From contig JAEWRC010000158.1 of the NCBI GenBank assembly GCA_023460175.1, positions 1 through 64,000 of the forward strand: a stretch of 64,000 nt of DNA, written 5' to 3'. Positions within the stretch are counted from its first letter, which is position 1; every line of letters begins with the position of its first letter. Below the pieces are notes generated by a model. It was not told where the DNA came from. It did no database searches and saw only the letters and a list, made by a program, of their open reading frames with translations. A program made the position numbers and the translations under genes. Below, one piece after another: positions 33,389 to 41,948 of this stretch. The DNA comes from Actinomycetes bacterium. GTDB taxonomy: Bacteria > Actinomycetota > Actinomycetes > Mycobacteriales > Mycobacteriaceae.

Positions 33389-34378
33389 TCACTTCCACGC
33401 TCGCAGTTCGACCCGTTCGGCCAGCGTCTCGACGGCGCGCGCGCCGCCGGTGCCCAGGCCGTGCCGCACGACGTTCAGCGCGCCGCACGCGGCCCCGATC
33501 CGCAGCGCCTCCCGGATCGACCGGCCGCCGGCCAGCGCGGCGACCATGCCGGCGGTCATCGAGTCGCCGGCGCCGGCGGGGTCGGCCGGTTCCAGCTTGG
33601 GCATCTCGATCTCCACGACGTCGGCCTTGGCGGCCGAGCCGTCCAGCAGCGCCAGCGCGGGGGCGGCACCCGAGCGGGAGACGACGATGGTGCCCGCGCA
33701 CTCCTCGCGCATCGCGCGCATGGCCTTGACCAGGTCCTCGGCGTCGTCGGACTTGGCCTGGCCGTCGTCCAACAGCTCCTCGTGGCTGACCTTGATCAAG
33801 GACGGGTTACCGGACAGCACCGCTTGGAGTCGCTCGCCGGACAGGTCGGCGGCCACCTTGCAGCCGTTGGCGCCCAGGTCGGTGGCCAGGCGCCGATACA
33901 GATCGGCGGGCAGCACGTCGTCCTCCTGCGGCCCGGACAGCAGCACCCAGCCGTGCTCGAGGCCCTCGGTCAGGGTGAGTTCGTACAGCGAGTCGAGTTC
34001 GTGGCGGTCCAGCGGGCTGCCCGGGCTCTCGGCGACCACCTCGCGGGTGCCGGTGCGCCGGTCGTGCACATAGGAGCCGTTGCGCGCGCTCACCGGCACG
34101 ATCCGCGCCGTCACGTCCTCGATGGGCAGCAGATGGTTGAGCACGTCGCCGGTTTCGCCGCCGAGGGCCGCGCACAGCACCACCGGCACCCCCAGCGAGG
34201 ACACCATGCGGGACTGCCACACACCCTGACCGCCGGCGTGCACGTGGATGTCCGCCTCGCCGGAGCGGTCCTCCACCGTCACGGTCAGGACGGGCAGCGG
34301 GGCGAAGATCACCACGGCGTCGGGTCGCTCCTGGCCCGACCGAGCGGGGGTGTCGGCGCGGCTCTGCGTCTTCGTCAT
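33389..34378 (-). CDS. PfkB-family carbohydrate kinase
   Basis: A 329-residue ribokinase-like kinase. It has the N-terminal G-G-Q-G-V-W-Q segment (the sugar-binding G-G loop), the S-G-P-Q-E-D block, and the catalytic signature P-A-G-A-G-D-S-M-T-A-G-M near residue 275 with the base Asp. It is close in layout to 1-phosphofructokinase/tagatose-6-phosphate kinases. I start at the ATG at 34376-34378. It is upstream of surE in the same unit. The sugar is unknown. Confidence 0.8.
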   Translation of the reverse strand: MTKTQSRADTPARSGQERPDAVVIFAPLPVLTVTVEDRSGEADIHVHAGGQGVWQSRMVSSLGVPVVLCAALGGETGDVLNHLLPIEDVTARIVPVSARNGSYVHDRRTGTREVVAESPGSPLDRHELDSLYELTLTEGLEHGWVLLSGPQEDDVLPADLYRRLATDLGANGCKVAADLSGERLQAVLSGNPSLIKVSHEELLDDGQAKSDDAEDLVKAMRAMREECAGTIVVSRSGAAPALALLDGSAAKADVVEIEMPKLEPADPAGAGDSMTAGMVAALAGGRSIREALRIGAACGALNVVRHGLGTGGARAVETLAERVELRAWK

Positions 34379-34412
34379 GCGGGAGGGAGTACCCACTCCG
34401 CGCGTTCGCGCG

Positions 34413-35798
34413 TCAATTGCCGTAAAGATGCAGCGCACGGGCGCTCGCCGTGGCGACCGCCCCGCTCAGTGTCGTGATCGGCGGGCCGCCGCGCACGTGG
34501 ATGACGTTCGCCAAGACCACCACGTAGGTGTCCGAGCCAGGGTCGATCCACAGCGTGGTGCCGGTGAAGCCGGTGTGGCCGAAACTCCCGACCGGAAAGA
34601 TCCGGCCGCGCGGCCCGGAGTGGGCGGTGTCGATGTCCCAGCCCAACCCGCGCCCGGAGCCGGGCTGCTGCACCGTCGTCATCAGGGCCGCGGTCTCCCG
34701 GGTCAGCGGGAACCGGCTGGGGCGGCCGGCGAGACGGTCGAGCAGGGCCTGGGCGTACAGCCCGAGATCGTGGGCGGTGGAGAACACCCCGGCGCTGCCG
34801 GCCACCCCGCCCATGCGGCGCGCGGTCGGATCGTGCACGGTGCCGCGCAGCGGGTGCCCGTAGTTCGGGTTGATGCCGGGGGTGTCCTCGTCGAGCGCGG
34901 TCGGTGCGACGCGCGCCAGCAGATCGGTGCTCCAGGTGCCGTCCGCGCACTCGTCCGGGTCGGGGCCGTCCGGGTCGGGAACGAGCGCGTTGCCCCGGAT
35001 CCGGTGCGGGCCACAAACTTTGGCGACGGGCAGATAGTAGGTGTCCGACATGCCCAGCGGCGCAAACACATTGCGCTCGATGTAGATGTCCTCGGGCTCG
35101 CCGGTGACCTTCTCGAGCAACGCGCCCAGGATGATGAAACCGATGTCGGAGTAGTGGAAGCTCTCGCCCGGCTCCGCCACCACCCACGCGCCCAGGGCCC
35201 GGCGGATCCCCTCCTCCTTGTCGGCGCGGACCAGCCCCCAGGGCCCGTCCAGGCTCAGATCCCCCGCGATGCCGGAGGTGTGGGTGAGCAGCATCCGCAC
35301 CGTCACCTTCGCGCGACGCGGGTCGCCGGTCGGATTGAAGTCGGGCAGATACGTCTGGATGGGTTCGTCGAGCCCGACCTGGCCGCGCTCGTAGAGCTGC
35401 AGGATCCCCGTCGCCGTGGTGAGCGGTTTGGTCAACGACGCCAGGTCGAACAGCGTGTCCTCGGTCATCGGTTCCGCCGGCGCGGGCGTCCCGTCCAATC
35501 CCGGTTCGCCGGCGAGCTTGCGGACGCCGAACGCCCCGCGGAACACCACCGCGCCGTCGTGGCCGACCGTGACCACCGCGCCGGGCAGTCGGCCGGCCGC
35601 AACGGCATCCTCGACGAGTTGCGCGACGGGGACGAACTCCGGCGCCGGGGCGACGGGGGAGGGCGTGACGGTCACCCGGGGTGGTGCGACGGTTGTCGAC
35701 GTGACCGGCGGCGGGGTCGGGGCCCGGCCGCACGCGACGACGAGCGCGACGGTCCCGACGGCGCAGAGCCGGGCCAGACGCGAGCGTGACGTCGTCAC
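34413..35798 (-). CDS. class C beta-lactamase-like serine hydrolase lipoprotein
   Basis: A 461-residue lipoprotein. The signal and lipobox (A-L-V-V-A-C) are followed by a Pro/Thr/Val tether and a beta-lactamase/esterase domain. The S-x-x-K motif is S-L-T-K in F-D-L-A-S-L-T-K-P, the second motif Y-S-D in F-H-Y-S-D-I-G, and the third H-T-G in S-F-G-H-T-G-F-T-G. Such proteins are esterases or D,D-peptidase relatives of the cell envelope. The GTG at 35796-35798 begins the signal; the longer frame to 36080 overlaps the DoxX gene. Confidence 0.8.
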   Translation of the reverse strand: MTTSRSRLARLCAVGTVALVVACGRAPTPPPVTSTTVAPPRVTVTPSPVAPAPEFVPVAQLVEDAVAAGRLPGAVVTVGHDGAVVFRGAFGVRKLAGEPGLDGTPAPAEPMTEDTLFDLASLTKPLTTATGILQLYERGQVGLDEPIQTYLPDFNPTGDPRRAKVTVRMLLTHTSGIAGDLSLDGPWGLVRADKEEGIRRALGAWVVAEPGESFHYSDIGFIILGALLEKVTGEPEDIYIERNVFAPLGMSDTYYLPVAKVCGPHRIRGNALVPDPDGPDPDECADGTWSTDLLARVAPTALDEDTPGINPNYGHPLRGTVHDPTARRMGGVAGSAGVFSTAHDLGLYAQALLDRLAGRPSRFPLTRETAALMTTVQQPGSGRGLGWDIDTAHSGPRGRIFPVGSFGHTGFTGTTLWIDPGSDTYVVVLANVIHVRGGPPITTLSGAVATASARALHLYGN

Positions 35799-35808
35799 CG
35801 CATCGACG

Positions 35809-36246
35809 TTAGCCGGGCGTCGGTGCCCCCGAGGTCTGTGTCTCCGAGGATCGGTTGACGATCCTCTGCACCGCCCACGCGCCCGGTCCGGCAAAGGCGA
35901 TGTAGAGCATCGCGAAGCAGTACAGCACCGCACCCTCGCCGCCGTTGTTGATCGGCCAGAAGCCATCGGGGAAGTGCCGCCAGAAATAGGCGACGGCCAT
36001 CGTTCCCGAGGCGAGGATGGCGGCGGGAACCGTGAACAGGCCGGCGGCGACCAGCAGGCCGGTGACCACCTCGATGACACCGGCGTACCAGGAGGGCCAA
36101 CTGCCGACCGCGGCGCCGGTCGTGGAGGTCGGCCAGCCGATCAGCTTCGCGGTTCCGTGTTGCACGAACATGAGCCCGACGACGATACGGAAGACGGCGA
36201 GGGCGGCGGGGGCGAAGGGTGCGAGCCGGCCGCTGGTGAAAGTCAT
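35809..36246 (-). CDS. DoxX-family membrane protein
   Basis: A 145-residue protein with four transmembrane helices. It has the DoxX start F-R-I-V-V-G-L-M-F-V-Q-H-G-T-A-K-L, then A-G-V-I-E-V-V-T-G-L-L, A-Y-F-W-R-H-F-P and a final hydrophobic helix. Actinobacterial DoxX proteins have been tied to redox and thiol stress, sometimes with SodA and SseA. The ATG at 36244-36246 is used. It is ten bases upstream of the serine-hydrolase lipoprotein and may be co-transcribed with it. Confidence 0.8.
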   Translation of the reverse strand: MTFTSGRLAPFAPAALAVFRIVVGLMFVQHGTAKLIGWPTSTTGAAVGSWPSWYAGVIEVVTGLLVAAGLFTVPAAILASGTMAVAYFWRHFPDGFWPINNGGEGAVLYCFAMLYIAFAGPGAWAVQRIVNRSSETQTSGAPTPG

Positions 36247-36314
36247 GGGCGCCAACGTAGGCGGACTGCGGTCCGCCTTCAACCCCTCCGTCGCTCGGTG
36301 TGATCAGGATCGCG

Positions 36315-36659
36315 TCAGGGTTCGATGACGAGTCGGCTGATCAACCCACCTGCCAGCGTGAAGCGGAAGTGCAGGTCGGCCACGCCGCCGGGGAAGTCAC
36401 CTTCCAGGTGTTAGACCACGTCGGTCCGGGTTGCATCGATCCTGGTGGCACCGCGGAACTCGGTGGTGTAGGTGTATTCGCTGGCGCCGCTGCCGAGCCA
36501 GGTCTGGATCTCCTGACGTCCGCGATGCGTCCGGCCTTCGTCGGTCACGACCGCGTCCGGAGCGAACGCTTCGAGGGCGGCCGCCACGTCACGGGCCGGG
36601 TGCGCGGTGAGGTAGGCGGCGATTGCTGCGGGCAGTTCGTTCCAGTTACTTGTGCTCAT
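36315..36659 (-). pseudogene. SnoaL/NTF2-like protein interrupted by an in-frame TAA
   Basis: From the ATG at 36657-36659 the product reads as a SnoaL-like domain (N-E-L-P-A-A-I-A-A-Y-L, F-A-P-D-A-V-V-T-D-E-G-R, R-G-R-Q-E-I) for 82 residues, then meets TAA at 36411-36413. The same frame continues with H-L-E-G-D-F-P-G-G-V-A-D-L-H-F-R-F-T-L and stops at 36315, which is the expected family ending. A change of one sense codon, plausibly a tyrosine, explains this. Without readthrough the last beta strands are lost. It lies 34 bases after the MerR gene, as its probable operon partner. Confidence 0.75.
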
Positions 36660-36693
36660 GGCAGTCACTGTCGACCCTCTCCCCGGGAGAGGG

Positions 36694-37506
36694 TCAAGAC
36701 GGGGCGAGGTGAAAGACCGGCCAACCGATCTCGGTGCGCCAGCGCGACGGGTCCGCGTTGTCGCGCGGCCCCACGGTGTAGGTCTCGTAGATCGGTCCTT
36801 CGACCGCCAAAGCGCGCTCGACCACCCAAGCGCCGAGACGGCCGTAGGTGACGTCGATGTCGTCGTGCGGACCGGAGTGGACGGTGACCGCGAGGTCGGC
36901 CGGGGGGAGCGTGCGGACATCGACGCGGCCGACGCGGCGCGGTGCGCGCACCGGTCGGAAGACGGTCATGGTGCCGGCACCGTGGGCGAACAGATCATTG
37001 GCGTAGTGCCCGCCAGGAGGTCCGGTGCGCTCCGCCGGCGGGAAGGCCGCGTCCAGTTCCGCCATCGCGGCGTCGTACCAGGCCAGGGAATCGTCAAGCC
37101 GGACATGGCCGCTGATCGCGGCAACCGTGCGGGCGGGCACCGACCGCAGCTGGACGTCGGTGTCGGCCGGTTCGGGACGCAGGAGCCGACGCAGCGACGT
37201 GACGGCGGCGCGGGTGCGATCGAGTTCAGACTCGAGGCGCTGCAGGTGGTCCTCGACCACCTCGGCGCGCTGGTGCGGATCATCGGTGGCCAGGATGGAT
37301 GCGACCTCGGCCAAGGGCACGTCCAGCTGCCGGAGCCGGTAAATGACCTGGGCCGTCGGGATCTGCTCGCGCAGGTAGTACCGGTAGCCGGTGGCCGGGT
37401 CGACGGTGGCGGGTTCCAGCAGTCCGCTTTGGTGGTAGCGGCGTAGTGTCCGCACGGTCAGCCGCGTCAACGTGGCGAACTCCCCGATGGTCAGTGCGGA
37501 ACGCAT
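36694..37506 (-). CDS. MerR-family regulator with GyrI-like effector domain
   Basis: A 270-residue regulator. The MerR winged helix is at residues 1-75 (L-T-I-G-E-F-A-T-L-T-R-L-T-V-R-T-L-R-R-Y-H-Q, G-Y-R-Y-Y), then a dimerisation helix, then a GyrI/SOUL-like effector domain from about 120 to the end. This is the BmrR/TipA-like plan for sensing hydrophobic drugs or metabolites. The ATG at 37504-37506 is used. It probably controls the SnoaL-like gene that follows; since that gene is broken, the regulator may have lost its purpose. Confidence 0.85.
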   Translation of the reverse strand: MRSALTIGEFATLTRLTVRTLRRYHQSGLLEPATVDPATGYRYYLREQIPTAQVIYRLRQLDVPLAEVASILATDDPHQRAEVVEDHLQRLESELDRTRAAVTSLRRLLRPEPADTDVQLRSVPARTVAAISGHVRLDDSLAWYDAAMAELDAAFPPAERTGPPGGHYANDLFAHGAGTMTVFRPVRAPRRVGRVDVRTLPPADLAVTVHSGPHDDIDVTYGRLGAWVVERALAVEGPIYETYTVGPRDNADPSRWRTEIGWPVFHLAPS

Positions 37507-37629
37507 GCGGTCAGTATGCCGCCCGGCGGTCACGATCTGCCCGGTGGAAACTGACCGCGATCGCGCGAACTCGCCACGCGGACATGGCAGGATCGTCGCC
37601 TGGTCGAACCACGAGGCTCCGGAGGCGAG

Positions 37630-38199
37630 ATGACCGTTCCCGACCCGTCCACCGCCGTGACCCGCATCGCGCGGCGGATGGCCAAACCGGGCCACGAGCG
37701 GGAGTACGAACACCTGGTCCGAGAGATGTTCGCGTTGATGAAGAAGCACCGCGGCTTCCGCGGCGGCGAGCTGATCCCGCCCGCGCAGCCCGGCGAGCCC
37801 TACCAGGTGGTGGTGAACTACGCGACCGAGGCCGACCTGGCGGCGTGGGACAACTCATCGGATCGCAACCACATCCTGGGTCGGATGCGCCAGCACGCCG
37901 AGAGTGAACCGGAGCACCGCCGACTCGACGTCCTTGAGGAGTGTTTCGTCGGCCCGTCGGTGCCGGCGTCGGTGCATCCACCGCGGTGGAAGACCGCGGT
38001 GGTGACGTGGATGGGCATCTGGCCGCTGGCCTCGATCGTGATCTGGCTGCTGACCCCGGTCTGGGAGCGGATGGGCATGCCGTTCCTGCTGATCACCGCC
38101 ATCAACGTGGTGTTCATCGTCGTCTTCATGACGTTCCTGGTCGCGCCGGTGCTGACCCGACTGATGAAGTGGTTCCTGGTGCCCGGCGTCGGGAAGTAA
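37630..38199 (+). CDS. antibiotic-biosynthesis-monooxygenase (ABM) domain protein with two membrane helices
   Basis: A 189-residue product. Residues 8-95 form an ABM ferredoxin-like fold (V-T-R-I-A-R-R-M-A-K-P-G-H-E-R-E-Y, a G-F-R-G-G-E loop, Y-Q-V-V-V-N-Y). After a linker come two transmembrane helices (about 118-140 and 148-175). ABM domains bind haem or hydrophobic substrates; anchoring in the membrane suggests a lipophilic or quinone-like partner. The ATG at 37630 follows GGAGGCGAG. It converges with the DUF1684 gene. Confidence 0.75.
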   Translation: MTVPDPSTAVTRIARRMAKPGHEREYEHLVREMFALMKKHRGFRGGELIPPAQPGEPYQVVVNYATEADLAAWDNSSDRNHILGRMRQHAESEPEHRRLDVLEECFVGPSVPASVHPPRWKTAVVTWMGIWPLASIVIWLLTPVWERMGMPFLLITAINVVFIVVFMTFLVAPVLTRLMKWFLVPGVGK

Positions 38200-38208
38200 C
38201 ACCCGAGC

Positions 38209-38988
38209 TCAGCTGGGGGACCGCTCGCCGGCGCGGACCGGGACGGTGATGGTGTTGCCGGTCACCGGCATCGGGCAGGTCGCGTGGTCGGTGAAGGCGA
38301 ACCACATGTTGATCGCCCGGTTGAAGTCGAGGACGACGGTGCCGTCCGTGCCGGGGTCGTCGAACTTCAGTTGGCGCCACGGCTCGGTCTCGACGCCGTT
38401 GGTGGGGTCGTGGAACTCGATGCTCAGGCCGGTCTTGATGTTGGTGGCGACCAGCCGCTGGGGTTGGCCGTCGACGGTGAACACCACCTCGCCCATCGCC
38501 GGCAACTGCTGGCGCAGTTCGGGCTTGTGGGTGGCCACGTCGACCTTGCGCCCGTCCGGGTAGGGCTCGAAGGTGGCGGTGATGACCCAGGCGGGGTCGT
38601 AGTCGAAGGTGGGCACACCGGCGAACCTCTCTCGGTCGGGCGAGGTCTCGGCCCGCATCCGGATGGCCAGCCGGCCGCCGCGCCGCAGCAGTTCGATCTC
38701 GGTGCCACCGAACTCGACCCAGGGCGCGCGGCTGGTCTCGGCAACGGTCTTGCGGGAGCGGCCGTCGACGGGCGCGCCGTCGACGCTCAGCCCGTCCTGC
38801 GGCGCCGCGTCGAGGAATGCGTCCTGCCCGTCGGTCGACCAGCGCCCCGGCAGGTCGCCGAGCGTCGTCGGGGTCTCGGGCAGCCAGTGAAATCCGGTGA
38901 GCGTCAGCCATCCGCGCGGTTGGGTCAACTCGGCTTCCCGGGCGCGCCGGAACTCACGCCACTGCTCGATTCCCTCGGTCATCGCCAC
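38209..38988 (-). CDS. DUF1684 family protein
   Basis: A 259-residue cytoplasmic protein with the DUF1684 marks: an N-terminal helix W-R-E-F-R-R-A-R-E-A-E-L, W-L-T-L-T-G-F-H-W-L, Y-D-P-A-W, D-F-N-R-A-I-N-M-W-F-A-F, and the C-terminal C-P-M-P-V-T-G-N-T-I followed by V-R-A-G-E. The family is widespread but its function is unknown. The start may be the first or second Met. It is divergent from the broken aldo/keto reductase, with 172 bases between them. Confidence 0.8.
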   Translation of the reverse strand: MAMTEGIEQWREFRRAREAELTQPRGWLTLTGFHWLPETPTTLGDLPGRWSTDGQDAFLDAAPQDGLSVDGAPVDGRSRKTVAETSRAPWVEFGGTEIELLRRGGRLAIRMRAETSPDRERFAGVPTFDYDPAWVITATFEPYPDGRKVDVATHKPELRQQLPAMGEVVFTVDGQPQRLVATNIKTGLSIEFHDPTNGVETEPWRQLKFDDPGTDGTVVLDFNRAINMWFAFTDHATCPMPVTGNTITVPVRAGERSPS

Positions 38989-39160
38989 TCCTCACCGGGT
39001 CGAATCTCCTCGCATTCCACCACAGTTCTGCCGCCGAAACGCCCATGTCAGTGCGACGGGCGCAAACCGGCGCAGGAACTTCGGTGGGCTCTGAACCGTT
39101 ACGTGCCATCGAGGCTGTGATGGCTTCGTTCCACGAAATCGCCTGACAGAAAGGACCAGA

Positions 39161-40105
39161 GTGCGCACCATCGGAACTTCTGGCATCGAGATCTTCCCGC
39201 TCGCGCTAGGCGCCAACACCTTCGGCTGGACCTCCGACGAGGCCGAGTCCCAGCAGGTCCTGGACGCCTTCGTCGCGGCCGGCGGGAACTTCATCGACAC
39301 GGCGGACATGTACTCGTCGTGGGTGCCGGGGAACTCCGGTGGCGAGTCTGAGACCGTCCTCGGCCGGTGGGTGCGCGAACGCCGCAACCGCGACTCGGTG
39401 GTCATTGCCACCAAGGTGGGCGCCCACCCGGACTTCAAGGGGCTGACCCGGGCCAACGTGCAGGCCGGCGCCGAGGCGTCGCTGCAGCGCCTGCAGACCG
39501 ACTAGATCGACCTGTACTACGCGCACTACGACGACGAAGACGTCCCGATGGCCGAGATCGCCGCGGTGTTCGACGGTCTGGTGCAGGCCGGCAAGGTGCG
39601 CCACATCGCGCTGTCCAACATGTCTCCCGAGCGCATCGACGAGTGGATCCGGATTGCGCAGACCGAGGGCATGGCAGTGCCGGTCGCGCTGCAGCCACAC
39701 TACAATCTGGTGCACCGCAAGGACTTTGAGCAGAACTACGTGCCGCTGGCCCAGCAGCATGGGTTGGCGGTGTTCCCGTACTCGTCGCTGGCGTCCGGTT
39801 TCCTGTCCGGCAAGTACCGCACGGCGCAGGACGCCGACGGGGCCGCGCGCGGACCCATGCTGGAGTCCTACCTGACCCCGGACGGGTTCGCGGTGGTCGA
39901 CGCGCTGGACAAGGTGGCCACGGCCCGCGGCATCTCGTTGACCACGGCGGCCCTCGCCTGGCTACTGACGCGCCCCACGATCACGGCGCCGCTGGCCAGC
40001 GCCCGCACAGTCGAGCAGTTGCCGGATCTGCTGGCCGCGGTCGAGACGGAACTCAGCGCCGACGACCGTGCCGTCCTGGAGGATGCGTCGAGTCCCTTCT
40101 CCTGA
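39161..40105 (+). pseudogene. aldo/keto reductase interrupted by an in-frame TAG
   Basis: From the GTG at 39161 (AAAGGA site) the frame gives a normal aldo/keto reductase start: R-T-I-G-T-S-G-I-E, catalytic Asp/Tyr in D-T-A-D-M-Y, and Lys in A-T-K-V-G. At 39503-39505 it meets TAG where the family has Tyr in R-L-Q-T-D-Y-I-D-L-Y. The frame resumes at once with I-D-L-Y-Y-A-H-Y-D-D and runs to a complete C-terminus at 40105. A single TAC/TAT to TAG change accounts for it. Either a recent pseudogene or a sequencing error; readthrough would give a 314-residue enzyme. Confidence 0.85.
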
Positions 40106-40132
40106 CCGGTCCGTGCGTGCCATCCTCGGAGG

Positions 40133-41374
40133 ATGGCACGCACATGGTTGTCGGTGACGGTGGAGTTGCTCGGTGGACTCGGCGAGGAACTTTGGCCGTG
40201 GCCCGGCCGGGTTTTCGCGGTCGGGCCATCGCACACCTTCATGGACCTGGCCGATGCCATCAACGATGGTTTCGGCCGGTGGGACAGAGCGCATCTGTCG
40301 ATGTTCACCCTGGCCGACGGGCGCCTGGTCACCGACGAGGAGACCGGCGACGAGATGGCGGGGTCAATCGACGGTGCCATCACCGAGCCGCTGGATATCG
40401 AGCGCGCCAAGGTCTCTCGCGTGGTGTCCCCCGGTGCGGAGTTCCAGTTCGTCTTCGACCTCGGTGACGAGTGGACCCATCGCTGCGTGGTCGGTGACAC
40501 CAAGATCGATCCGGAGGAAACGCTGGGGATCACGCCGCGAAAGCCGTTGCCGTACTGGGGCTGGGGCACCATCCCGGACCAGTACGGACGGCGCTGGGCC
40601 GATGACGACGGGCACAGTCGAATTCCGAGCAGGCCCACGGAGCCCCATCCGATGTTGCGCCACGCGTGGCCCGGAACAGTCGAGGCCCCGCCGATCGACC
40701 TGCATGAGATGCGCGTTGCGATAGCGGCAGCGGATGCGGCGCGCTTTCTCAGCGCGGTGGACGGCTGTGACATCGGAGATGCGCTGCAACAGGTCGGCGC
40801 CGGACTGCCGATGGCCTTGGAAAAGCGACGGAAGCAGGCAGAGTCGGTCGCACTGTCGGTGATCAACCGCCTCGTTCATCGCGCCGCCACGGGAGATGAC
40901 ATCTTGGCCGAAGACCTTCTCGCGCACCTGCGCGGGACGCCCCTTGCGGGACGCGCGGTGCCGGCCGACCTGGAGATGCTCGCCTCCGAGATGGAGGGCG
41001 ATCCGACTGCGTCCACCGGGGGCTACGTGGACCTTGACACCGGCGACGTGCTGGATGACAGCAGCACCGACCCGGGCATGGTCGGCGAAGACGCCGCCAT
41101 CGACGTGGAGGAGGAACCCGACCGTTGGCTCGGTTTCGACCGCGTCGGGTCCCGCGCCGGCTGGCGCGACATGGCGGATTTCGCTGCGCGGCAGTCCGAT
41201 CCGGGCCTGCGGTCCCGTCTCGAACGCGCGATCGAAGCCAAGGGCGCGTTCCGGCGGTTCCGCGATCTTGTGCACGAAGAGGGACTCGCGCAACAGTGGT
41301 ACGCCTTCTCCGAGGATCGCAAACTCGGCCGTGCCCGCGCATTCCTGGCGGATCAGGGCATCCGAGTGGGTTGA
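40133..41374 (+). CDS. pRiA4b ORF-3-like and UPF0158 two-domain protein
   Basis: A 413-residue protein. Residues 1-180 resemble the pRiA4b ORF-3/TnpR-like domain (D-L-A-D-A-I-N-D-G-F-G-R-W-D, F-V-F-D-L-G-D-E-W-T-H-R-C). The C-terminus (about 290-410) resembles UPF0158: Y-V-D-L-D-T-G-D-V-L, R-L-E-R-A-I-E-A-K-G-A-F-R-R-F, W-Y-A-F. Between them lies a helical linker. The N-terminal family is found as a passenger of some insertion sequences, but no transposase or terminal repeats are visible here. Function unknown. Confidence 0.75.
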   Translation: MARTWLSVTVELLGGLGEELWPWPGRVFAVGPSHTFMDLADAINDGFGRWDRAHLSMFTLADGRLVTDEETGDEMAGSIDGAITEPLDIERAKVSRVVSPGAEFQFVFDLGDEWTHRCVVGDTKIDPEETLGITPRKPLPYWGWGTIPDQYGRRWADDDGHSRIPSRPTEPHPMLRHAWPGTVEAPPIDLHEMRVAIAAADAARFLSAVDGCDIGDALQQVGAGLPMALEKRRKQAESVALSVINRLVHRAATGDDILAEDLLAHLRGTPLAGRAVPADLEMLASEMEGDPTASTGGYVDLDTGDVLDDSSTDPGMVGEDAAIDVEEEPDRWLGFDRVGSRAGWRDMADFAARQSDPGLRSRLERAIEAKGAFRRFRDLVHEEGLAQQWYAFSEDRKLGRARAFLADQGIRVG

Positions 41375-41386
41375 AGCCCTACCGCG

Positions 41387-41641
41387 TCACGGCTCCGCGT
41401 TGGGCGTGGGGCTCTGCGTGGACTCCCACTTGGCCTCCAGGGAACGCTTGACGGGGGTGCCGGCGGCCATCTCAAGCTGACACGTCTCACCGTCGTTGCC
41501 CTCGAGGGTGATGAGAAAACCGGCCTCGACCGGTTCTTTGTGGACCACCTTGAAGGTCTGCTCGCCGGCGCCGCGATCGAGGGCGAGGATGTCGCCGGGG
41601 GCGGCGTCGTCGATGCGGGCGGTAACAATTGATTGAGCCAT
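41387..41641 (-). CDS. small conserved hypothetical protein
   Basis: An 84-residue protein from the ATG at 41639-41641. It is beta-rich and contains D-D-A-A-P-G-D-I-L-A-L-D, F-K-V-V-H-K-E-P-V and F-L-I-T-L-E-G-N-D-G-E, suggesting a small barrel of five or so strands with a flexible acidic tail. I know it only as a conserved mycobacterial small protein without function. It is convergent with the pRiA4b/UPF0158 gene, its stop 13 bases away. Confidence 0.6.
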   Translation of the reverse strand: MAQSIVTARIDDAAPGDILALDRGAGEQTFKVVHKEPVEAGFLITLEGNDGETCQLEMAAGTPVKRSLEAKWESTQSPTPNAEP

Positions 41642-41834
41642 TGCCGCAGGGTAACCAGTATTGCCCGACGCTAATCCTCAGCGGCAGTTGGGCCGCCGAG
41701 CAGATGGTTTCGCTCACCCGGAGCGGGGCCACTGGTCAGCGGTTGAGCCTTAGCGGTCCGGTGAATGGCCCATTGTCGCGTGCGTCCCCAGCGTGAGCAG
41801 ATCGAGTTGGGCTGGCCGGACCTGAAACCATGTA
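41642..41834. other. intergenic region at the left edge of the catabolic island
   Basis: The 307 bases between the small hypothetical gene and the crotonase (41642-41948) contain no credible coding frame on either strand. The left 193 bases show nothing I recognise. The right part contains operator a at 41835-41847 and the leader of the crotonase gene. The island begins here. Confidence 0.6.
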
Positions 41835-41847
41835 GTATCCTGGATAC
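41835..41847. promoter_or_regulatory. island operator a: GTATCCTGGATAC
   Basis: A perfect 13-bp palindrome 101 bases before the crotonase start. Its right half overlaps a good -10 hexamer, TACAAT at 41845-41850, so a bound repressor would cover the promoter. One of seven sites in the island fitting G[TC]ATCC[AT]GGAT[AG]C; none was found left of it in the window. Confidence 0.75.
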
Positions 41848-41948
41848 AATTGTAGGTTCGAGGTACCCAGGGCGTGGCTGCGTCCTTCGACGCAGAAAGG
41901 GGATGGGGTGACGATCGCGCTTGGCGAGCGTCTCACCCAGGGCCGCCT

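Noticed and set aside
32861..34477. 538-codon plus-strand frame opposite surE and the PfkB gene
   Set aside because: Antisense shadow: the opposite strand carries complete SurE and PfkB signatures.
40133..41374. Possible insertion sequence, because the N-terminal domain is a known IS passenger
   Set aside because: No transposase gene, terminal inverted repeats or target duplication could be found around it.
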